NCBI GenBank assembly: GCA_001751015.1
Contig: MAXM01000181.1
Span: 1 to 5,418, forward strand
Reading direction: 5' to 3'
Length of the DNA stretch: 5,418 nucleotides
Origin: Desulfobacterales bacterium C00003106
GTDB lineage: Bacteria > Desulfobacterota > Desulfobacteria > Desulfobacterales > C00003106
This document shows, one piece after another, positions 1-5,418 of this stretch; within the stretch, counting starts at the first letter, position 1, and the number at the start of each line of letters is the position of its first letter. Made by a program: the position numbers and the translations under genes. The notes below the pieces were generated by a model. The model searched no databases. It had not been told where the DNA came from and saw only the letters and a program-made list of their open reading frames with translations.

Positions 1-376
1 GAATATATACCGTAATTATTGCCAAATCTCCTTCAAACTCACCACATACGATATGCAGAGGCTTCCCCGAATTTGCAAAGCCTGCAACGAGACAGCTTTT
101 ACCTCTGATATCATCTTCGTATTGCTCCAAAATCATACCGTTAGGAACGGGGACGGAATAACTTCCCCAAGTAGGCGCATAGATTTGAGATCGGGCAAAG
201 GTGGCCTGAAGCTGTGATGCATAGTTGAGGAAGTTGTTTCGTCCCCGTTTCTTAAGCAATGCTTCCTCAACCTCGGCGATTGTCAGATTGTCATTTTGGC
301 GTTCCTGCTCTCCGTGTTTTGTGAAATAATACCCGCATTGACCGACCTTGCCTTGTATCCAATTTATATCAAACAT
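1..376 (-). CDS. DUF4258-domain protein with in-frame insertion, 3' end cut by the window edge
   Basis: Reading the minus strand from the ATG at 376-374 gives 125 residues with no stop before the edge. The N-terminal part (FTKHGEQERQ at 19-28, then IAEVEEALL at 33-41) and C-terminal part (GMILEQYEDD at 80-89, CLVAGFANSGKPLHIVCGE at 95-113, AIITVYI at 119-125) match the DUF4258 pattern: a histidine-containing helix, an EVEEAL helix, then beta strands ending in HIV and IITVY. DUF4258 proteins are short, about 80-100 residues, and often sit beside a YgiT-type zinc-finger protein in toxin-antitoxin-like pairs. Any such partner would lie left of the window. Residues 42-78 are extra and are encoded by the palindromic element described separately. 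A TAA lies two codons upstream of the ATG, so no longer start is possible in frame. The Shine-Dalgarno is weak. Probably only about ten C-terminal residues are missing. Family call is fairly sure; toxin function is inference. Confidence 0.75.
   Translation of the reverse strand, partial: MFDINWIQGKVGQCGYYFTKHGEQERQNDNLTIAEVEEALLKKRGRNNFLNYASQLQATFARSQIYAPTWGSYSVPVPNGMILEQYEDDIRGKSCLVAGFANSGKPLHIVCGEFEGDLAIITVYI
144..251. mobile_element. Small palindromic (MITE/REPIN-like) element inserted in frame in the DUF4258 gene
   Basis: Positions 144-166 and 229-251 are inverted repeats matching at 20 of 23 bases; both arms carry ACGGGGACG near the outer end and AACTTCC at the inner end. Weaker pairing continues inward (168-176 with 219-227, 7 of 9). 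The unit is flanked by TTA at 141-143 and TTA at 252-254, which reads as a 3-bp target duplication. Element plus one TTA is 111 bp, exactly 37 codons, and it is open in the host gene's frame (residues 42-78). Deleting it joins the frame as EALL-NGMILEQY, which is what the DUF4258 family looks like there. It encodes no transposase, so it would be mobilised in trans. The exact edges are uncertain by a few bases because the repeats and target duplication can be phased differently. I do not recognise the element as a named family. Confidence 0.72.
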
Positions 377-561
377 TATTTAGTACTTTTTTCTTCAAGA
401 AACGAATTAAATCCTGCCACTCTTTCTGTAACTGTCTATTCTACAAAGAACATAACGCTTGTTTTTAGTTGCGCCGAACTATTTAGGCCAATCTCAACAC
501 GTTATCCGCTACCACAAATCATCCTGATCACCAGCCAGCAAGGCGTCACCTGAAAAACACT
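377..561. other. Non-coding stretch upstream of the DUF4258 gene
   Basis: No open frame here looks like a protein on either strand. It should hold the promoter of the leftward DUF4258 gene, but I see no convincing -35/-10 pair. The only structure is an inverted pair, ATAACG at 452-457 and CGTTAT at 500-505, with patchy complementarity between. This gives a roughly 58-base attC-like outline at 450-507 that departs from the integron core-site consensus. Confidence 0.5.
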
Positions 562-850
562 GTGTACGCCCGGCATGGGCGTGAACTTATGGGGTGAAAG
601 TCCCCTATACGTAAACCGTGTTACTATTTTAATATATTAACAAAAGTATTAGCCGAAGGCAAGGGCGGGTTTTTTGCTTGTGAAATGATGTTGCAAAATT
701 TGAATATCTGATGTAGAAACGAGACAATTGTACGTTGAAAGGTTGAAGCTGACCGCTGAATGCCAATATCTGAAAGCGGGGTATCCAGTTAGCGGAAAAT
801 AGTGCGTGTATAATAAGGGATTCCGAGCCATATCAGAGAAATTAACGAGG
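562..850 (+). ncRNA. Group II intron, 5' fragment (domain I only)
   Basis: The stretch opens with GTGTACGCCCGGCATGGGCG, which resembles the GTGYG 5' end and first hairpin of bacterial group II introns (CGCCC at 568-572 pairing with GGGCG at 577-581). Next comes GGGGTGAAAGTCCCC at 591-605, a stem-loop typical of the start of domain I. Then AGCCGAAGGCAAGGGC at 651-666 also resembles conserved domain I sequence. The rest, to about 850, reads like the remaining domain I arms (for example ATCTGAAAGCGGGGTATC at 768-785). No reverse transcriptase/maturase frame follows. No domain V hairpin with its AGC triad is visible before the next gene at 933. It is therefore a truncated, non-mobile remnant. The 3' limit is a guess, and the identification rests on recalled motif resemblance rather than a covariance-model search. 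Confidence 0.6.
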
Positions 851-920
851 TCTCTCGCATGTTTTTTTGTGGCATAGATATTTTTCGATTTGTGTCCAAA
901 GGCTTGTGGCAAAAAGGAAA

Positions 921-926
921 GAGGAG
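921..926 (+). promoter_or_regulatory. Shine-Dalgarno GAGGAG setting the amidotransferase start
   Basis: GAGGAG lies six bases before the ATG at 933. It supports that start over the earlier in-frame ATG at 867, which would add 22 residues ahead of the catalytic cysteine. Class II amidotransferases need Cys at position 2, exposed after removal of Met, so only the 933 start gives a working enzyme. Confidence 0.85.
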
Positions 927-932
927 ACAGGG

Positions 933-2063
933 ATGTGCCGGTTAATAGCAATCACGAGTGATGAGCCCGAGTCTCCCATGCTCGCCATGCGCGCCCTTGA
1001 TGTCATGCGGGAAGGGCACGATGGTTCAGGTGTGGGTCTGTTTCTGACGGATCTTTGCGGGCCTTTTGAGAAGTTGAAGGGGTGTCCTATCCTGTCCGGG
1101 ATTTTCAGCAATGCGGGGATAAGACGCCTTGACGAGTTCATGCTGGATGTGGGGTTCATGACCAAATACAAACTTTCCGTCAAGGTGCCGAAGACCCCGC
1201 CTCCAGGAGTGCCCAGGCGGGATGTGTATCTGATACGGGCCTATGAATACCCTGAAGACTGGGAAGGCCTGAACGAAAGCGAAATTCACTATCGCCTGAT
1301 GCTCATCCGCCTTCAATTGCGGGAGATGGGGGAAAAAGAGAACGACATGATTATCTTCAGCTTCTGGCCGGATGTCATTATGGTCAAGGAGATTGGGGAC
1401 CCGATGATAATAGGGGAATATCTGCAGCTCGCCCGTGATGAACTCCAGGCGCGGGTAATCATGGCCCAGGGCCGGCAGAACACCAACTATGCGATCGATC
1501 TCTACGCGTGTCATCCCTTCTTTATCCAGGGCATGGCGAGCATGACCAACGGGGAAAACACGGCTTTTATTCCGAATCGGGAATTTCTCATGTCTCGCGG
1601 ATTTCCGGGATACATCGGGTATCAGTCGGATTCCGAGGTCTTTACCCACATCCTCCATTTTGCCATGAACCGTCTTGGACTGGGGATCGAGGCCTACAAG
1701 CATATTATCACACCGCTTCAAGACGCGGATCTGGAAGACCATCCGAATGGCAGCCTGTTGAAACACATGAAGCATACGTGTCGGAGGCTTATCATTGACG
1801 GGCCTAATTGCGTGATAGGATCCCTCCCGGACAAGACCGTCTTCCTCGTGCAGGATCGCAAGAAACTGAGACCCGGGGTGGTTGGGGGCAGGCCCGGCCT
1901 GTATGCCATTTCATCGGAGATGTGCGGCCTTGATGCAGCGGTCCCTGACCGGGACAAGACAAAAGACTTTCAACCCATGTATCTCGATACCGCTATTGTT
2001 GGGCCCAGCCGCAAGGAGGTAACCGTATGTCGTCAGACGGAAGAATTGTCCCTTCCTCATTAA
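933..2063 (+). CDS. Glutamine amidotransferase (class II) subunit of split glutamate synthase
   Basis: A 376-residue cytoplasmic protein that should hydrolyse glutamine and hand ammonia to the FMN subunit encoded next. It begins Met-Cys-Arg-Leu; Cys2 is the N-terminal nucleophile of Ntn-type amidotransferases. Further family landmarks are GHDGSG at 28-33 (usual RGHDSSG), QGRQNTN at 179-185 with Arg181 at the place of the usual HTR arginine, TNGE at 205-208 (the NG of the oxyanion region), and DSE at 233-235. DRKKLRPG (308-315) followed by AISSEMCGL (325-333) matches the DR-GLRP and ASE strand pair found in GltB and PurF amidotransferase domains. The length suits the stand-alone GltB1 subunit of archaeal-type enzymes rather than a full 1,500-residue GltB. 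Its last 12 codons overlap the start of the next gene, so the two are probably translationally coupled. The call as a GltB-type amidotransferase is strong; that its product is used for glutamate is inferred from the neighbours. Confidence 0.9.
   Translation: MCRLIAITSDEPESPMLAMRALDVMREGHDGSGVGLFLTDLCGPFEKLKGCPILSGIFSNAGIRRLDEFMLDVGFMTKYKLSVKVPKTPPPGVPRRDVYLIRAYEYPEDWEGLNESEIHYRLMLIRLQLREMGEKENDMIIFSFWPDVIMVKEIGDPMIIGEYLQLARDELQARVIMAQGRQNTNYAIDLYACHPFFIQGMASMTNGENTAFIPNREFLMSRGFPGYIGYQSDSEVFTHILHFAMNRLGLGIEAYKHIITPLQDADLEDHPNGSLLKHMKHTCRRLIIDGPNCVIGSLPDKTVFLVQDRKKLRPGVVGGRPGLYAISSEMCGLDAAVPDRDKTKDFQPMYLDTAIVGPSRKEVTVCRQTEELSLPH
2013..2020 (+). promoter_or_regulatory. Strong Shine-Dalgarno AAGGAGGT inside the end of the amidotransferase gene
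   Basis: AAGGAGGT is close to a perfect anti-16S match and sits six bases before the ATG at 2027. It fixes the start of the FMN subunit within the last 37 bases of the upstream gene and suggests matched output of the two proteins. Confidence 0.88.
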
Positions 2064-3661
2064 GTCTGAAGGATCTCCCGTGGCAGATTCACTGGGAAAA
2101 GGATAGATGCACGCTGTGCGGGCGTTGTACTGCGGTATGTCCTGTCCACGCCATTGAGCTGGGCGTACATCGCAAACGGATCGTGCATGGTCCTGTCGGG
2201 CTGAACAAGGCCCCGTCAAACGTCTATCAGGTCTACTACGGAATTCGACAAAAGACAGACCCGGCTTATGCCTGTATGGGTTGCGCCATGTGCAGCCTGG
2301 TCTGCCCGAATGACTGCATCATTCCATATAGAAGCGATGAGGCGGACAAACTGAAATACCACATCAACCGGGGGGGGCAGCCCCGGAGGCGCGGGGGCCG
2401 CAGGAATGTCAGCGGCGGCGTTCTGGATCGAATCAAGTTTATCCGCATATCCATGTTGACCGACCCGGCCCTGGATGCCGGACGTCATGAATTCGAGCTT
2501 CGGACCTTACTCGGGCGAGTCCTCCCGCCGGAAAAAGATCTTCGTCGCCTCCTCGGAGAGGACTGGACCCCCCCTGTTCGGGAGATCTATCCTTTGATCA
2601 TAGGCGCAATGTCCTTTGGGGCGCTTTCCCCCAATATGTGGGAAGGTCTCCAGATGGGTGTGGCCTATCTCAATGAAGAGATCGGGATGCCGGTCCGTAT
2701 ATGCACGGGAGAAGGGGGTTGTCCCCCTCGGCTGTTACGCTCGCGGTTCCTGAAATATGTTATTTTGCAGATTGCAAGCGGCTATTTCGGGTGGGACCAG
2801 GTCATCCGGGATATCCCGAAGATGAAGGAAGATCCATGTGCGATTGAAATCAAGTACGGCCAGGGGGCAAAGCCCGGCGACGGCGGCCTCCTTATGTGGC
2901 ACAAGGTCACCAAGCTTATTGCGGCGATCCGTGGTGTTCCGACAGGGGTCAGCCTCCCAAGTCCTCCCACTCATCAGACCAAGTATTCGATTGAGGAATC
3001 CGTGGCCAAGATGATCCAGTCGATGTACATGGCCTGGGATTTCAGGGTGCCGGTCTATCCAAAGATCTCCGGAACCACCACGTCATTGGCGGTTCTCAAT
3101 AACCTGACCCGAAACCCGTATGCCGCAGGCCTATCCATTGACGGGGAGGACGGGGGTACGGGAGCTGCCTACAACGTATCGATGAATCACATGGGGCATC
3201 CTATAGCGAGCAATGTCCGGGACTGTTATCTCAATCTTGTAAAGATCGGGAAGCAGAACGAGATCCCGATATTTGCCGGAGGGGGTGTGGGCAAAAGCGG
3301 CAATCTGGCAGCCAACGCAGCAGCGCTGATTATGCTCGGCGCAAGTGGCGTCCAGATCGGGAAGCACATCATGCAGGGGGCCGCAGGATGCCTCGGTTCG
3401 GAATCAGACCGGTGCAACATTTGCAATATCGGCCTGTGTCCCAAGGGGATCACGTCGCAGGATCCCCGTCTATACCGGCGTCTTGATCCGGAAAAGGTAG
3501 CGGAGCGCGTGGTCGATATCTTTCTTTCATTTGATACTGAGATGAAAAAGATCATGGCGCCCCTTGGACGTTCAACGTCTCTTCCCATCGGGATGTCAGA
3601 TGCCCTCGGAATCGATGATCAGGGAGCGGCGGAACGTCTTCAAATCAGGTATGTGGTCTGA
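2027..3661 (+). CDS. gltB: Glutamate synthase FMN subunit with N-terminal ferredoxin domain (archaeal-type GltB2)
   Basis: A 544-residue cytoplasmic protein that should carry the synthase site, where 2-oxoglutarate and ammonia become glutamate on reduced FMN. Residues 25-97 form a two-cluster ferredoxin domain: C28-x2-C31-x2-C34-x3-C38-P and C83-x2-C86-x2-C89-x3-C93-P. An Arg/Gly-rich linker (about 115-130) follows. The FMN barrel covers roughly 155-515: IGAMSFGALSP (192-202), ICTGEGG (225-231), KYGQGAKPGDGG (276-287), SPPTHQTKYSIEE (312-324), KISGTTTS (346-353), IDGEDGGTGAA (371-381) and AGGGVGKSGNLA (417-428). C463-x2-C466-x4-C471-PKGITSQ near the end corresponds to the cysteine cluster region (CPVGVATQ) of GltB. 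The amidotransferase, central and GXGXG domains of full GltB are absent and are supplied by the flanking genes. Several loops differ from classical GltB (HQT instead of HHD after SPP), so substrate use is very likely but not proven. Confidence 0.9.
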   Translation: MSSDGRIVPSSLSLKDLPWQIHWEKDRCTLCGRCTAVCPVHAIELGVHRKRIVHGPVGLNKAPSNVYQVYYGIRQKTDPAYACMGCAMCSLVCPNDCIIPYRSDEADKLKYHINRGGQPRRRGGRRNVSGGVLDRIKFIRISMLTDPALDAGRHEFELRTLLGRVLPPEKDLRRLLGEDWTPPVREIYPLIIGAMSFGALSPNMWEGLQMGVAYLNEEIGMPVRICTGEGGCPPRLLRSRFLKYVILQIASGYFGWDQVIRDIPKMKEDPCAIEIKYGQGAKPGDGGLLMWHKVTKLIAAIRGVPTGVSLPSPPTHQTKYSIEESVAKMIQSMYMAWDFRVPVYPKISGTTTSLAVLNNLTRNPYAAGLSIDGEDGGTGAAYNVSMNHMGHPIASNVRDCYLNLVKIGKQNEIPIFAGGGVGKSGNLAANAAALIMLGASGVQIGKHIMQGAAGCLGSESDRCNICNIGLCPKGITSQDPRLYRRLDPEKVAERVVDIFLSFDTEMKKIMAPLGRSTSLPIGMSDALGIDDQGAAERLQIRYVV

Positions 3662-3662
3662 G

Positions 3663-3712
3663 CCCTCAGGATTTATTCCTTTTATAAAGGGGAGATTGAG
3701 GGGGATTTTTTT
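3663..3712 (+). terminator. Terminator-like or attenuator hairpin between the FMN subunit and the fusion gene
   Basis: Starting two bases after the stop codon, CCCTCA (3663-3668) can pair with TGAGGG (3697-3702). Inside it, CCTTT (3678-3682) pairs with AAAGG (3686-3690) around a three-base loop. A run of seven T (3706-3712) follows. The shape is that of an intrinsic terminator, though the two stems are separated by unpaired or G-T positions. Because the next gene completes the same enzyme, partial read-through or a trimming/stability role is more likely than a full stop. Confidence 0.55.
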
Positions 3713-3740
3713 AAATTTTGATATGTAAAGATCTATAGCC

Positions 3741-5418
3741 ATGAAGAGTCAGGAATCATATTGGATTGCAGGCATGGAAGATGGTCGTCGTCTGGCGTCC
3801 CGGATTCTGGAAGAACGGATCCAGAAGGCGGTGTCCGATGGCTATCGGGTTTTGAAGGTCAAGGGAGTCGGTCAGCACGGGATTGGGGGCCGTCTGTGGC
3901 GGGCCGGGGATGAGCCGGTCTACATGGAAATCCATGGCTCTGCGGGACAGCGCATCGGGTCGATGGGATCTCCCAATACACATATCGAAGTGATGGGATC
4001 GGCTTCAGACGACGTGGGATGGCTCAATGCAGGCGCGGAGATCATTGTCCATGGCGCTGCCACAAACGGGGTGGCCAATGCCATGGCCCAGGGCAAGATC
4101 TATGTAGGAGGGAATGTCGGGGCCCGGGCCATGACCATGACCAAGCACAACCCCCGTTTTGATCCCCCGGAACTCTGGGTCCTGGGATCTGTCGGGGATT
4201 ATTTTGCTGAATTCATGGCAGGAGGGATAGCCGTGATTTGCGGTTATGCCTCCCAGGATACAACCAACATCCTCGGTTATCGTCCCTGTGTCGGGATGGT
4301 CGGAGGCAAGATATTCTTCCGGGGCGCCCACAAGGGCTTTTTCGAGACCGATGCGAAGCTTGAACAGATCGATGACGCCAATTGGGAATGGCTCGTCAGG
4401 AACCTGCGCCTTTTTTGCGAAAAGATTCATCGTCCGGATATTGCACAGGAGCTCTTTAACCGCGAAAAATGGCAACTGCTCACGGCGCGAAGTCCCCTTG
4501 ACAGGCCAACAACAAAAAGACGCTCCATGAATGCCTTCCGACGCGAAGCATGGGATAATGAGCTTGGAAAAGGCGGACTCCTTGCGGATCTGACCGACCT
4601 TGACCTGAGTCCCATCCCGGTTATTACGAACGGAGACCTTCGCCGCTTTGTGCCGGTTTGGGAAAACCGGAAGTATACGCCCCCCTGTGAAGCAAGTTGT
4701 CCCACAGGCATCCCGGTCCATGAAAGATGGCGTCTGGTTCGCGAAGGCCGCGTGGATGAGGCCGTGGATATGGCGCTGGCCTACACCCCGTTTCCCGCAA
4801 CCATCTGCGGCTACCTCTGTCCGAATCTATGCATGCGAAGCTGCACCCGCAAAGCCGAACGTATGACGCCGGTGGACGTGAGTCAATTAGGCAGAGCGAG
4901 TCTCAATACAAGACTTCCTGACCTCCCTCCTCTGACCGGGAAAAAGATCGCTGTAATAGGCGGCGGTCCTGCAGGGATATCAGTAGCCTGGCAGCTCCGC
5001 AGGCAAGGTCATGAAGCGCACATCTTTGACATGGAAGAGAAACTCGGGGGGAAGATCGGTTCCATTATTCCGAAGAGCCGTATCCCCAAAGATGTCATAG
5101 CCACGGAACTTTCGCGGGTTGCCAAGGTCATCCCGCACACCAGGCTCCAACACCGCCTTACAGGAGAAGGCTTTGATCGATTGAAATCAGACTACGATTT
5201 TGTTGTCATTGCGGTTGGAGCGCGGAGGCCCAGGTTTCTCCCGGTTCCCGGAAAGGAACACATGATACCGGCCATTGACTTCCTGCGCCGGAGCGCAACA
5301 GACGCAGCCATAGTCGGGAGGCGTGTCGTGATTATCGGAGCAGGCAATGTGGGCTGTGACGTAGCCACAGAGGCCCACCGTCTTGGGGGAAAAGAGATAA
5401 TGCTGATCGATGTTCAGG
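3741..5418 (+). CDS. gltD: Fusion of GltB GXGXG domain with GltD-like NAD(P)H/FAD oxidoreductase, 3' end cut by the window edge
   Basis: The frame from the ATG at 3741 is open to the last base, giving 559 residues. Residues about 30-230 are the glycine-rich right-handed beta-helix normally at the C-terminus of GltB: repeated turns such as GVGQHGIGG (42-50), HGSAGQRIGSMG (65-76), NAGAEIIVHG (96-105) and YVGGNVGARAM (121-131). After a linker comes an Fe-S segment with C316-x3-C320-PTGIP and C356-x3-C360-P-x2-C364-x3-C368. A Rossmann FAD-binding motif follows (IGGGPAG at 406-412), then VVIAVGARRPRFLPVPG (488-504) and a second dinucleotide motif IGAGNVGCD (532-540) for NAD(P)H. It should feed NAD(P)H electrons to the FMN subunit while its beta-helix docks on it. 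A TAA upstream in frame (3726-3728) rules out an earlier start. No clear Shine-Dalgarno precedes the ATG; Met12 at 3774 is an alternative. The rest of the NAD(P)H domain lies beyond the window. Confidence 0.88.
   Translation, partial: MKSQESYWIAGMEDGRRLASRILEERIQKAVSDGYRVLKVKGVGQHGIGGRLWRAGDEPVYMEIHGSAGQRIGSMGSPNTHIEVMGSASDDVGWLNAGAEIIVHGAATNGVANAMAQGKIYVGGNVGARAMTMTKHNPRFDPPELWVLGSVGDYFAEFMAGGIAVICGYASQDTTNILGYRPCVGMVGGKIFFRGAHKGFFETDAKLEQIDDANWEWLVRNLRLFCEKIHRPDIAQELFNREKWQLLTARSPLDRPTTKRRSMNAFRREAWDNELGKGGLLADLTDLDLSPIPVITNGDLRRFVPVWENRKYTPPCEASCPTGIPVHERWRLVREGRVDEAVDMALAYTPFPATICGYLCPNLCMRSCTRKAERMTPVDVSQLGRASLNTRLPDLPPLTGKKIAVIGGGPAGISVAWQLRRQGHEAHIFDMEEKLGGKIGSIIPKSRIPKDVIATELSRVAKVIPHTRLQHRLTGEGFDRLKSDYDFVVIAVGARRPRFLPVPGKEHMIPAIDFLRRSATDAAIVGRRVVIIGAGNVGCDVATEAHRLGGKEIMLIDVQ

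Noticed and set aside
296..553. Plus-strand open frame of 85 residues
   Set aside because: It runs antisense into the DUF4258 start, has no ribosome site and no recognisable protein features.
809..814. TATAAT as a -10 box for the operon
   Set aside because: No reasonable -35 lies 16-18 bases upstream and it falls inside the intron-like sequence; chance match is likely.
870..886. Sigma-54 promoter starting at TGGCAT
   Set aside because: The -24 half fits but the -12 half is T-rich with no GC, so the match is incomplete.
867..932. Longer amidotransferase starting at the ATG at 867
   Set aside because: It would bury the catalytic Cys behind 22 extra residues and lacks the GAGGAG site that precedes 933.
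649..951. Minus-strand open frame of 100 residues across the intron fragment
   Set aside because: It crosses from intron RNA sequence into the amidotransferase start and has no family-like motif.
1026..1775. Minus-strand open frame of 249 residues opposite the amidotransferase gene
   Set aside because: It mirrors a strongly supported gene; its length reflects codon bias on the coding strand.
4005..4721. Minus-strand open frame of 238 residues opposite the fusion gene
   Set aside because: The plus strand here carries clear GXGXG repeats and the Fe-S segment; the antisense frame has no motif.

Overview
The window is bacterial DNA in two parts. Positions 1 to about 930 form an AT-richer accessory stretch with mobile-element debris. 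Positions 933 to 5418 form a GC-richer operon for a split, archaeal-type glutamate synthase that runs off the right edge. The protein set (stand-alone glutaminase subunit, ferredoxin-FMN subunit, GXGXG domain fused to a GltD-like flavoprotein) suggests an anaerobic bacterium, perhaps a sulfate-reducing or syntrophic Desulfobacterota (deltaproteobacterial) lineage. That assignment rests on recall of family architecture, not on a search.

Left part. Positions 376 to 1 (minus strand) hold the start and most of a DUF4258-type protein, a small family often found in toxin-antitoxin-like gene pairs. Its reading frame contains a 108-bp element (144-251) with 23-bp imperfect terminal inverted repeats. 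A 3-bp direct repeat (TTA) flanks it. Element plus one TTA is exactly 111 bp, or 37 codons, and the frame stays open through it. Removing it restores a normal DUF4258 core. This is the most interesting signal in the window. Positions 377-561 hold no convincing gene, only a weak attC-like inverted repeat at 450-507. From 562 to about 850 the sequence looks like the 5' part of a group II intron RNA (start of domain I), with no reverse transcriptase and no domain V, so it is a dead fragment.

Right part. Three genes on the plus strand follow. The first (933-2063) is a class II glutamine amidotransferase that releases ammonia from glutamine. The second (2027-3661) overlaps it by 37 bases, has its own strong Shine-Dalgarno, and is the synthase proper: two 4Fe-4S clusters followed by an FMN domain. 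A 79-base gap with a terminator-like hairpin separates it from the third (3741 to beyond 5418). The third fuses the GXGXG beta-helix domain, normally the C-terminus of GltB, to a GltD-like Fe-S/FAD/NAD(P)H oxidoreductase. Together the three would take electrons from NAD(P)H (or possibly ferredoxin), pass them through FAD and Fe-S centres to FMN, and convert 2-oxoglutarate plus glutamine-derived ammonia into glutamate. Several motifs diverge from textbook glutamate synthase, so the exact substrate should be treated as inferred.
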